This document shows, piece by piece, positions 1-5,531 of a DNA stretch of 5,531 nt. The position numbers and the translations under genes are program-made. Within the stretch, counting starts at the first letter, position 1. The number at the start of each line of letters is the position of its first letter. The DNA is taken from positions 1 to 5,531 of the forward strand of contig JALOMU010000235.1 of the NCBI GenBank assembly GCA_025455285.1, given 5' to 3'. The DNA comes from Flavihumibacter sp. Lineage in GTDB: Bacteria > Bacteroidota > Bacteroidia > Chitinophagales > Chitinophagaceae. The notes beneath the pieces are model-generated. The model saw nothing but the letters and a program-made list of their open reading frames with translations. It made no database searches and was not told the DNA's origin.

Positions 1-149
1 AAGGAGAAGTCATTCAATTGATGGAAGAGGATCAGACAATTTTAGGGGTAGCCAAAGCGAAACTGGATGCAGCCTCCATGGAAGCACATCGAGCCAGCAA
101 AAATGTAATAGCAGCACAAGCGCATGACATTGTACTATTCAACGACTAA
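1..149 (+). CDS. proB: Glutamate 5-kinase, C-terminal end (partial)
   Basis: This is the 3' end of a gene cut by the left edge. The frame opens at position 3 and gives 48 residues beginning GEVIQLMEEDQTILGVAKAK and ending AHDIVLFND before TAA at 147-149. Glutamate 5-kinase phosphorylates glutamate to gamma-glutamyl phosphate in the cytoplasm, the first step of proline synthesis. The call rests on two things. The fragment has the character of the C-terminal PUA-like part of ProB (a GEVI...D..ILG.AKAK strand pattern and a final DIVLF), and it sits 2 nt upstream of a certain proA in the same direction, the classic proBA order. The kinase domain itself is outside the window, so the identification is an inference from tail and context. 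Another small beta-rich C-terminal domain cannot be excluded. Confidence 0.72.
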   Translation, partial: GEVIQLMEEDQTILGVAKAKLDAASMEAHRASKNVIAAQAHDIVLFND

Positions 150-151
150 TC

Positions 152-1396
152 ATGATCAACATAACCAACTCGCTGCAAAAAACGCATACAGCAGCCAAAA
201 CCTTGCAATCCCTTTCCAATTCAGCCATCCAAAAGCTGCTACTGGATATGGCTAAAGCACTGGAAGAAAAACAATCCGCCTTACTCAAAGCCAATGCAAG
301 CGATCTTTCCCGCCAGCCAACAGACAATCCGCGAAACGACAGGCTGCTGTTGAATGTACAGCGAATAAAAAACATAGCCGCGAGTATGCGAAAAGTAGCC
401 AAATTGCCTGATCCAACCGGCCGGGTCCTGGAAGAACGAACCCTCTACAATGGGATCCATCTAAAAAAAATAGCGGTTCCATTGGGAGTGGTTGGTGCGA
501 TTTATGAATCCCGTCCGAATGTCACATTTGATATTGCAGCGCTCTGTTTGCGTAGCCGGAATGCAGCGGTATTAAAAGGAAGCAGTGAAGCTGCGGATAC
601 CAATGCAGCGGCCGTTAAAATCATCCATTCTGTTTTAAAAGCACACGGGCTACCTACAGCGCTTGTGAACTTATTGCCACCCGACCGGGAAGTAGTGCAA
701 CAACTTTTTGAAGCTACCAGCTACCTGGATGTGCTGATTCCGCGTGGATCGGATCAGCTGATTCAATATGTTCGCCAGCAAAGCCGTGTTCCGGTGATTG
801 AAACCGGTGCCGGCGTTTGTCATGTGTATGTTGAGAAAAAAGCGAATCTTAAAAAAGCGGTGGATATCATTGTTAACGCAAAGACTTCCCGGCCATCCGT
901 TTGTAATGCTGCCGATGCTATCCTGCTCGATAAAGCCATTGCGCCAGCAGTACTGAAAGCATTGCAGGCACCCTTCAGTTCTTTTGAAGTGGAAATTTTT
1001 GCTGACCCGGCTGCTTATAAACTATTGAAGGGGTATCCATTCCTGCGTAAGGCAAGCAAAGCAGATTTCGGCAGGGAATTCCTCAGTTTGAAATGTGCTA
1101 TTAAAATTGTGGATGGAATAGATGAAGCGCTGGAACACATTGACACCTATTCCACCAAACATTCAGAGGCCATTGTTTCGGAAGACAAAAAACAATGCGC
1201 GCGCTTTATTCGCGAAGTAGATGCTGCTGCCGTTTATTCTAATGCTTCCACCCGTTTTACAGATGGCGAAGAATTTGGCCTGGGTGCAGAAATTGGAATC
1301 TCCACACAAAAACTACATGCACGCGGTCCCTTTGCGTTGGAGAAACTGGTTACGGAGAAATGGATTTTGGAAGGTAATGGGCAGATAAGAAAATAA
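152..1396 (+). CDS. proA: Gamma-glutamyl-phosphate reductase (glutamate-5-semialdehyde dehydrogenase)
   Basis: The enzyme reduces gamma-glutamyl phosphate with NADPH to glutamate-5-semialdehyde, which cyclises to the precursor of proline; it acts in the cytoplasm, taking the product of ProB. The 414-residue length is the usual one for the family. Visible landmarks are the LPDPTG segment (85-90), the cofactor-binding stretch PLGVVGAIYESRPNVT (110-125), ETGAGVCHVYVE (217-228), the catalytic-cysteine motif NAKTSRPSVCNAAD (242-255) with the nucleophile at Cys251, and the C-terminal signature GLGAEIGISTQKLHARGPF (376-394) followed by EKW and GNGQIR. All expected residues are present, so it should be active. 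The ATG at 152 lies 2 nt after the proB stop with no clear Shine-Dalgarno sequence, which suggests translational coupling within a proBA operon. The stop is only 3 nt from the convergent DUF3037 gene, leaving no room for a separate terminator. Confidence 0.97.
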   Translation: MINITNSLQKTHTAAKTLQSLSNSAIQKLLLDMAKALEEKQSALLKANASDLSRQPTDNPRNDRLLLNVQRIKNIAASMRKVAKLPDPTGRVLEERTLYNGIHLKKIAVPLGVVGAIYESRPNVTFDIAALCLRSRNAAVLKGSSEAADTNAAAVKIIHSVLKAHGLPTALVNLLPPDREVVQQLFEATSYLDVLIPRGSDQLIQYVRQQSRVPVIETGAGVCHVYVEKKANLKKAVDIIVNAKTSRPSVCNAADAILLDKAIAPAVLKALQAPFSSFEVEIFADPAAYKLLKGYPFLRKASKADFGREFLSLKCAIKIVDGIDEALEHIDTYSTKHSEAIVSEDKKQCARFIREVDAAAVYSNASTRFTDGEEFGLGAEIGISTQKLHARGPFALEKLVTEKWILEGNGQIRK

Positions 1397-1399
1397 AAT

Positions 1400-1783
1400 T
1401 CACAGCACCAGCTCATCAAAAAGTTTTTGCAGCGCAATAGCAGGATCTTCACAAAATCCCGGATGCACTTTTGAGCTTTGCAGTATTGTACTCCTGGTAG
1501 CAGTCAACCAGCGAAAGCGGCTGGGTTGATCCAATTGTGCAATTGGTCCTCCTTGTTTACTACCATTGCAGATCCGCTCAAAAGATTGCAGGTATTGATT
1601 CAGCTCTTCAATATCAAGCCCTGCAAACAACGCTTTCAACCGCGGCTCATCCAGGTGAAATTTACATTGCAGAAACCGTGCTTCCTTGCTATACAAAACA
1701 ACACCGATATTGCAGAATTCCTCCCGCTCCACCCTGGGCACCACCCGCAAAACCGCGTATTCAAATAAGCGCTTTCCTTGCAT
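1400..1783 (-). CDS. DUF3037 family protein
   Basis: A 127-residue cytoplasmic-looking protein with no signal peptide or membrane segment. The N-terminal motif YAVLRVVPRVEREEFCNIGV (9-28) and the C-terminal block RFRWLTATRSTILQSSKVHP (89-108), followed by GFCEDPA and LFDELV, are what I recognise as the DUF3037 family, for which I know no established biochemical function. Length is typical and the protein appears complete. The ATG at 1783 lies inside the upstream HipA-like kinase gene (23-nt overlap) without a Shine-Dalgarno sequence, so the two are almost certainly translated as a coupled pair. From memory, DUF3037 genes are often found next to HipA-like kinases of this kind, so a joint function is a reasonable inference: regulator, substrate or accessory subunit of the kinase. 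The gene ends 3 nt from the convergent proA stop. Confidence 0.9.
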   Translation of the reverse strand: MQGKRLFEYAVLRVVPRVEREEFCNIGVVLYSKEARFLQCKFHLDEPRLKALFAGLDIEELNQYLQSFERICNGSKQGGPIAQLDQPSRFRWLTATRSTILQSSKVHPGFCEDPAIALQKLFDELVL

Positions 1784-2558
1784 CGATCGCGTGGTTTAAA
1801 AAGATGGAAGAATGAGTAAAACGATTCCACAAAAAGGTTTTATACACAGTCCGCTGTTCATCAAAGCTCAGTTGGTTATCTGTAGCTAACCAGGTATCCG
1901 GTATGAGTTCAACAATAGCATCAAGCACGGATTTATTAATTTTTTCCCTGGCCCATTGGTCTGCTGCTTCCAGTTGATTAGCAAAAGGCAGGAGCACATG
2001 ATCTTTGATCGCAGCAAAAGGTTTCAGGCTCTGCGTCTCCCAATCGTCCCAGCTGTGGTGGAAATACAAACAGGCTCCATGATCAATTACCCACAACTCC
2101 TTGTACCACATCAGCATATTGGTATTCCTGCAGGTGCGATCCACATTTGTCAGAAAGGCATCCATCCAAACGATCCTGGAAGCGATTTGGGGATCTGGTT
2201 GAATTACATTCGGATCATAGGTAATAGAACCGGATAAGTAATGAACGCCGATATTCAATCCAACGCTTGCTTTCAGCAGATCCTGGATCTCTTCATCGGG
2301 TTCTGTTCTGCCAAATGCTTCATCTATAGTTGCATATACCAGCTCAGGTACTTTCAATTCCAAAATTTTGGCAATCATGCCACCAATTAATTCTGCAATC
2401 AATGCTTTTGTTCCCTGTCCGGCTCCCCTGAATTTCAACACGTATAAAAAACCATCATCCCCTTCAGCAATAGCAGGCAATGATCCTCCCTCACGCAAGG
2501 GTGTAACATAACGGGTAACCGCTACTGTTCTCATTTCATATGGATTGCTGCCTGTCAT
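1761..2558 (-). CDS. HipA-like serine/threonine kinase
   Basis: About 265 residues, resembling the short HipA-like kinase family (HipA_2 type) rather than full-length HipA of about 440 residues; it lacks HipA's separate N-terminal subdomain. Numbered from the ATG at 2558, the glycine-rich segment REGGSLPAI (22-30) and the strand FLYVLKFRGAGQG (37-49) supply the nucleotide loop and likely ATP-binding Lys42. The segment DAFLTNVDRTCRNTN (133-147) matches HipA's catalytic D-x4-N spacing at Asp140 and Asn145. IDHGACL (158-164) holds the metal-binding Asp159 of the DFG-like position. It is therefore probably a catalytically competent cytoplasmic kinase; the substrate is unknown. Start choice: a TTG at 2567 and ATGs at 2558 and 2534 are in frame. 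The 2558 ATG has a weak GAG 6 nt upstream, while the conserved region begins only near the 2534 ATG, so either ATG is possible. The gene lies 18 nt after the transporter gene and overlaps the DUF3037 gene by 23 nt. Confidence 0.88.
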   Translation of the reverse strand: MTGSNPYEMRTVAVTRYVTPLREGGSLPAIAEGDDGFLYVLKFRGAGQGTKALIAELIGGMIAKILELKVPELVYATIDEAFGRTEPDEEIQDLLKASVGLNIGVHYLSGSITYDPNVIQPDPQIASRIVWMDAFLTNVDRTCRNTNMLMWYKELWVIDHGACLYFHHSWDDWETQSLKPFAAIKDHVLLPFANQLEAADQWAREKINKSVLDAIVELIPDTWLATDNQLSFDEQRTVYKTFLWNRFTHSSIFLNHAIDARKALI

Positions 2559-2576
2559 ACTGCTCAAAAATACCCG

Positions 2577-3476
2577 CTATTTTTTATAATTGGACCAGTT
2601 GATCATTAATACACTCAGCAGTATGGTGATCAGGCCAATCACTTGCCAGCCACTTACTTTTTCATGCGCAAAGAGCACTCCCAGCAATACTGCAATAACC
2701 GGGTTTACATAGGCGTATGTTCCTGCCTGTGCAGCCGGACGAACAGCCAACAAATAGATATAACTCATAAAAGCGATCAATGAACCAGGGATGGTTAAAT
2801 ACAATAAGGACAGCCATCCGCCGGTACTTACCTGGCTCCATTCGAAACCATTCCACTCGCCAGAGAGAAAGCTAGGAATTAGTGAAAACAATCCGGCTGA
2901 GAATAACTGAATTCCTGCGCTGGTGGCCACATCTATTTGTACCGCTTTATATTTCACATATAAGGATCCTATTGTCCAGGCTATACAACCGAGCAAAATC
3001 ACCCCGATCCCGATTACCTGCATCCAGCCTTTTTCTGCCTGTAAGCCATTGCTTACTCCCGCCCCAAAAAGTAAAAGAATACCAATAAAACCGAGTATAA
3101 CGCCCATGATCACCCGCTTATCACCAAAATAGAAAGACCACTGTTTCCGATCCAGTATAACAAACCATATGGGAAGGGAGGCAACCAGGATGGCAGCTAA
3201 TCCTGAACCCAGGTATTGCTGCGACCATAATACCGAACCACTACCACCAACCAGCATCAGAATCCCGCCGACACTGTTTACTACTATCGCTCTTTTTCCC
3301 GGCATTGGTTTTTTACTAATAAAAGACCAGGCAAGCAGTAGAAATCCCGCTATTGCAAAACGCATCGAACCCATCAGGTAAGGTGGGATGGTAGCCAACC
3401 CAAACTGTGCAGCGAGGTAGGTAGAACCCCAGATCAGGTAAACAGCTGCAAATGCTAATATGACTTTTACAGGCAA
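2577..3476 (-). CDS. EamA/DMT-superfamily transporter (YedA-like)
   Basis: A 299-residue inner-membrane protein with ten predicted hydrophobic helices (roughly 5-22, 32-53, 63-84, 91-109, 120-138, 153-173, 183-203, 219-244, 248-270 and 275-293), arranged as two EamA repeats. Family marks are IWGSTYLA in the first helix, RFAIAGFLLL in the second, WSQQYLGSGLAAIL (84-97), and the end of the second repeat YVNPVIAVLLGVLFAHEKVS (255-274). Members of the drug/metabolite transporter superfamily usually export amino acids or other small metabolites; the substrate cannot be read from sequence. The start is a TTG at 3476: an in-frame TAA lies only a few codons upstream, no ATG occurs before residue 35, and the TTG start keeps the first helix whole. 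The neighbouring ATT is a less likely alternative. It is the first gene of a leftward unit with the HipA-like kinase 18 nt downstream. No convincing TAnnTTTG promoter was found in front of it. Confidence 0.93.
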   Translation of the reverse strand: MPVKVILAFAAVYLIWGSTYLAAQFGLATIPPYLMGSMRFAIAGFLLLAWSFISKKPMPGKRAIVVNSVGGILMLVGGSGSVLWSQQYLGSGLAAILVASLPIWFVILDRKQWSFYFGDKRVIMGVILGFIGILLLFGAGVSNGLQAEKGWMQVIGIGVILLGCIAWTIGSLYVKYKAVQIDVATSAGIQLFSAGLFSLIPSFLSGEWNGFEWSQVSTGGWLSLLYLTIPGSLIAFMSYIYLLAVRPAAQAGTYAYVNPVIAVLLGVLFAHEKVSGWQVIGLITILLSVLMINWSNYKK

Positions 3477-3520
3477 TGGAATAAATTAAGGCGTAATGAT
3501 ACTACATTTTAACAATTAAC

Positions 3521-3539
3521 TTATCCACAGCTATACACA
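3521..3539 (+). promoter_or_regulatory. Tandem DnaA-box-like 9-mers
   Basis: Positions 3521-3529 read TTATCCACA, a perfect match to the strong bacterial DnaA-box consensus TTATnCACA. After one base, positions 3531-3539 read CTATACACA, one mismatch from TTATACACA, in the same orientation. The 10-nt periodicity puts both on the same face of the helix, a typical arrangement for cooperative DnaA binding. They lie about 45 nt upstream of the transporter start, next to an AT-rich stretch. They may be a DnaA-regulated promoter site, a DnaA-titrating site or part of an origin; sequence alone shows only the match. Confidence 0.5.
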
Positions 3540-3625
3540 TACCTAACCTCTTGATTTCAATGAACATAGATAATCAATGCAGTGGTTTACTTCAACCTAT
3601 CGTAGTTTCCCTTAGTACTTAAACC

Positions 3626-3656
3626 TTGCAATGCCGGGCGCTGTGCACTATTTTTG
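3626..3656 (+). promoter_or_regulatory. Bacteroidetes-type sigma-A promoter for the transglycosylase gene
   Basis: The -33 element TTG is at 3626-3628 and the -7 element TATTTTTG at 3649-3656, a full match to TAnnTTTG, separated by 20 nt, within the 19-21 nt spacing known for the Bacteroidetes primary sigma factor. The following CACC is also common after this motif in the phylum. Transcription would begin near 3662-3664 and leave a leader of about 150 nt before the ATG at 3816. A 5-nt inverted repeat (GTGCA 3643-3647, TGCAC 3655-3659) spans the -7 box and could be an operator, though arms this short may be chance. Confidence 0.62.
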
Positions 3657-3815
3657 CACCATCCTATTTGATCAGGCTATCGGACAATTGAAAAACCCAA
3701 ACTCGTCCGCCCCCCGGTTTCCTGATTAATTCATCCAATCTTCCTGTGATTTTCCAGTTCTGATTATTATTATCCATAAGCCTGGGTCGGCATTGTTCAT
3801 CTTTAATGTACCCGT

Positions 3816-4525
3816 ATGTTAAGATCTCAATCGCTGAAACTCATTTTGGTTCTTTTTTTGTTCGTGTTCATAAGTGCAACCGCCCGCAATTCCATGCGTG
3901 CGCGAAATGTACAGGCAGAAGCTGCAACCCGCAGCTTAAGCGCTTTCAATGTTTTCGAACCCGAAACTTATTCTCATCACTATGGACTGCAATTGTACAT
4001 TAGCAAGTACAATAAAATGCAGTCGGAGCTTTTCACTAAAATTCAAAAAACAGAAAAAGCCAAGCTCAATTTAATTGATAAGATTTTTACATCTTATAAA
4101 CTACCCGGTGAATTAAAATACCTCGCCATTGTTGAATCAGAAATGAAAAGTTCTGCTACATCAAGAGTTGGTGCGCTTGGTGTTTGGCAACTGATGCCAT
4201 CAACTGCAATGGATCTTGGCCTTCGTGTTGACTCTACCACGAACGTTTACACCTGCAGAAAAGTACAAAAGCAGCCGCTCTTTATCTGCGCGATTTATAC
4301 AGAACCTTTAACGACTGGTCACTCGCTATTGCTGCGTATAATTGTGGTCCCGGCCCCGTTTTTAAAGCCATTAAAAAAGCCGGCTCCAATAACTATTGGG
4401 ATCTTCAACAATACCTCCCAAAAGAGACAAGGCATCATGTCAAAAAACTGATGGCTACTCAGGTATTTTTTGAAGGAAAATCAAACTTAGCGGACTACTA
4501 TGATGGTACCCTTGCGAGTAAATAA
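3816..4525 (+). pseudogene. Lytic murein transglycosylase (SLT domain), frameshifted
   Basis: The gene encodes a secreted or envelope enzyme that cleaves the MurNAc-GlcNAc bond of peptidoglycan. ATG 3816 follows an in-frame TAA at 3804-3806, and the first ~24 residues (MLRSQS, then a hydrophobic run LILVLFLFVFIS) form a signal peptide or lipid anchor helix. Then come a helical segment (YISKYNKMQSELF), LPGELKYLAIVESEM with probable catalytic Glu107, and SRVGALGVWQLMPST (116-130). At about 4230-4241 the frame breaks. The original frame continues as nonsense to a stop at 4449-4451, while the -1 frame gives HERLHLQKSTKAAALYLRDL, then WSLAIAAYNCGPGP, NYWDLQQYLPKETRHHVKK and a natural-looking end at TAA 4523-4525. 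The second half is undamaged, so either the mutation is recent or one base is missing from the sequence. No slippery heptamer is present in the allowed interval. If repaired, the protein would be about 236 residues, without LysM domains, like short Bacteroidetes SLT proteins. Confidence 0.87.
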
Positions 4526-5531
4526 TTCACCGGTATCGCAAATGAATTCAGCAAAATAAACATAGGTTCCTGCAGCAGCGGGATTACCGGAAATGGTACC
4601 ATCCCATCCAGCCTGACGCTCACCGATCTGGAAGTTTTTCCGCTCAAAGATTACATCCCCTAAACGGCTGTAAATCCGCAGGCTTTTTACCTCCCGGATT
4701 CCCTTACCCATGAGGTTAAACCGGTCGTTTTTACCATCGTTATTGGGTGTGAAGGCATTCGGTATGGAAACGTTCTCAGCGCATTCCAGCTGGAACCCTA
4801 CCGCGTCAGTAGCAACACAACCGTATTGGTTCTGTACGGTAATAGTGATGGGTGCATTGTCTCTCGGAAACGCAAATGGTTCCGGACAGGTAACGCAACT
4901 AACAAACCAGCGGGGCGACCAGTTATAACTCACCACATCAGCACTATAGGTTGGTTTTAGCTGTATCTGTTCACCGGTTGCAAGACGAATATCATTCCCA
5001 GCTTCTACTGTTGGCAGTTCCCTCACCATAACCAATACTTCGGCGGTATCTGTGAAGCAATTGTAAGTATCATAACCAACTACTCTATAACGGGTATCTG
5101 TAACCGGACTAACAATTGGATTCGGACTGGTGGATGAATTCAAGCCTTCTCCACTTATCCATTGATAGCTGGTGGCACCGCTTACCGGGAGGTTAACTGA
5201 AAATCCCCGACAAACAGCTGTATCGGCTGCAACCTGTAACTGCACCGGCTGTGCTACCGTAACAGTGGTGGAATCCATACTTACACATCCAAACTGATTG
5301 CTTACGGTCACCTTATAACTGGTACTAACGGTAGGCGAAATAAATGGATTCGGAATGTTGAGGTTGGCTATCCCTTCCGAGGCCCTCCACTGGTACTGAA
5401 CCCCATCTCGTACAGACAACTGCACACTATTTCCCAAACACAAAACAGGATCTTTTGGTGTTAGCGCAGGCACCGGATTCGGATGCACCGTTACATTCCA
5501 GTTGACAGTATCGCGGCAACCATTATGCGCA
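4487..5531 (-). CDS. Secreted adhesin-like protein with type IX secretion (type B / CHU_C) sorting domain, C-terminal part
   Basis: The frame is open from the right edge (first whole codon at 5530-5528), giving 347 C-terminal residues; the N-terminus, signal peptide and true start are outside. The GTG at 5488 is internal, because the preceding codons NGCRDTVNWNVT continue the same repeat pattern. Three Ig/PKD-like modules of about 75-80 residues follow, each with a YQW- or YNW-type core, an SP(T/V)..T..Y strand pattern and a closing Asn-(Q/Y)-x-G-C or YNC motif. Cysteines are paired within each module, which suggests disulfides outside the cell. The last ~94 residues are the gliding-motility-associated C-terminal domain: IPNAFTPNNDGKNDRFNL, LRIYSRLGDVIFER, GWDGTISG, AGTYVYFAEF and the end KGTIIVVR. 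This domain directs export by the type IX system and surface attachment or release. The role is probably adhesion or structural; no enzyme domain is visible. Its 3' end overlaps the transglycosylase gene. Confidence 0.93.
   Translation of the reverse strand, partial: AHNGCRDTVNWNVTVHPNPVPALTPKDPVLCLGNSVQLSVRDGVQYQWRASEGIANLNIPNPFISPTVSTSYKVTVSNQFGCVSMDSTTVTVAQPVQLQVAADTAVCRGFSVNLPVSGATSYQWISGEGLNSSTSPNPIVSPVTDTRYRVVGYDTYNCFTDTAEVLVMVRELPTVEAGNDIRLATGEQIQLKPTYSADVVSYNWSPRWFVSCVTCPEPFAFPRDNAPITITVQNQYGCVATDAVGFQLECAENVSIPNAFTPNNDGKNDRFNLMGKGIREVKSLRIYSRLGDVIFERKNFQIGERQAGWDGTISGNPAAAGTYVYFAEFICDTGELFTRKGTIIVVR

Larger units (their letters stand above)
3477..3815. other. Divergent intergenic region
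   Basis: A 339-nt region between the transporter (leftward) and the transglycosylase (rightward), and the only substantial non-coding stretch in the window. The transporter-proximal 60 nt is AT-rich and contains two adjacent DnaA-box-like 9-mers. The middle holds the rightward promoter and an inverted repeat over its -7 box. The rightmost 150 nt is the presumed 5' leader of the transglycosylase, with possible stems. A further near-match to a DnaA box, TTATCCATA, lies at 3770-3778. Two short ATG frames (3560-3622, 20 codons; 3631-3729, 32 codons) have no support as genes. No tRNA or recognisable riboswitch was seen. Confidence 0.8.

Noticed and set aside
803..835. The ETGAGVCHVYVE segment of ProA, which differs from the HxDGxCHVY form of proteobacterial enzymes
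   Set aside because: As I recall, ETGAG-C-H is the normal form in Bacteroidota ProA proteins; it is lineage variation, not a missing residue.
1478..1815. Overlapping plus-strand open frames of 92-96 codons opposite the DUF3037 gene
   Set aside because: They mirror a well-recognised coding sequence on the other strand and show no protein-family features.
2079..2087. DnaA-box-like TTACCCACA inside the HipA-like gene
   Set aside because: One mismatch within coding sequence, isolated, and fully explained by the codons it encodes.
3560..3622. A 20-codon ATG frame between the DnaA-like boxes and the promoter
   Set aside because: Very short, no ribosome binding site, no family resemblance; expected by chance in non-coding DNA.
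3631..3729. A 32-codon ATG frame (begins MPGAVHYF) in the intergenic region
   Set aside because: Its ATG lies upstream of the predicted transcription start and the frame contains the -7 box of the promoter; there is no ribosome binding site or recognisable sequence.
4230..4264. Programmed -1 ribosomal frameshifting in the transglycosylase
   Set aside because: The shift must occur after the TGA at 4229-4231 and before about 4241, and no X-XXY-YYZ heptamer lies there; the A-rich AGAAAAG stretch is too far downstream.
4524..4548. Inverted repeat AATTCA / TGAATT with a 13-nt loop just beyond the transglycosylase stop, as a terminator
   Set aside because: Only 6 nt arms of AT-rich sequence, no U-tract, and it lies within the coding part of the sorting domain on the other strand.

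Overview
The window looks like a stretch of chromosome from a Bacteroidota bacterium, most plausibly of the Chitinophagaceae type. The grounds are a gliding-motility-associated / type IX secretion C-terminal domain on a Cys-paired adhesin-like protein, a promoter with the Bacteroidetes TAnnTTTG -7 element, little sign of Shine-Dalgarno sequences, and protein sequences that read like that phylum's versions of ProA and of a short lytic transglycosylase. Genus cannot be set from this window.

Layout, left to right. (1) Positions 1-1396, + strand: the last 48 codons of a probable proB (glutamate 5-kinase) followed after 2 nt by a complete proA (gamma-glutamyl-phosphate reductase). Together they carry out the first two steps of proline synthesis from glutamate. 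(2) Positions 1400-3476, - strand: a compact three-gene unit read from right to left. It contains a ten-helix EamA/DMT-type exporter, an 18-nt gap, a HipA-like Ser/Thr kinase, a 23-nt overlap and a DUF3037 protein. The last gene ends 3 nt from the proA stop on the opposite strand. The kinase-DUF3037 pair is the part closest to an uncharacterised system; no HipB-like antitoxin lies beside it here. (3) Positions 3477-3815: a 339-nt divergent intergenic region, the only real non-coding stretch. It holds two tandem DnaA-box-like 9-mers (one perfect TTATCCACA), a good Bacteroidetes-type promoter pointing right, a small inverted repeat across its -7 box, and a possibly structured leader. (4) Positions 3816-4525, + strand: a secreted lytic transglycosylase (SLT domain) whose reading frame is broken at about 4230-4241, with the rest of the domain intact in the -1 frame. 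(5) Positions 4487-5531, - strand: the C-terminal 347 residues of a large secreted protein with Ig/PKD-like modules and a type B type IX secretion sorting domain; it runs off the right edge. Its 3' end overlaps the 3' end of the transglycosylase by 39 nt on opposite strands.

Most of the window is ordinary, densely packed chromosomal sequence with no transposase, tRNA, rRNA or CRISPR array visible. The points most worth following are the HipA-like/DUF3037 pair, the DnaA-box pair, and whether the transglycosylase frameshift is real or a sequencing error.
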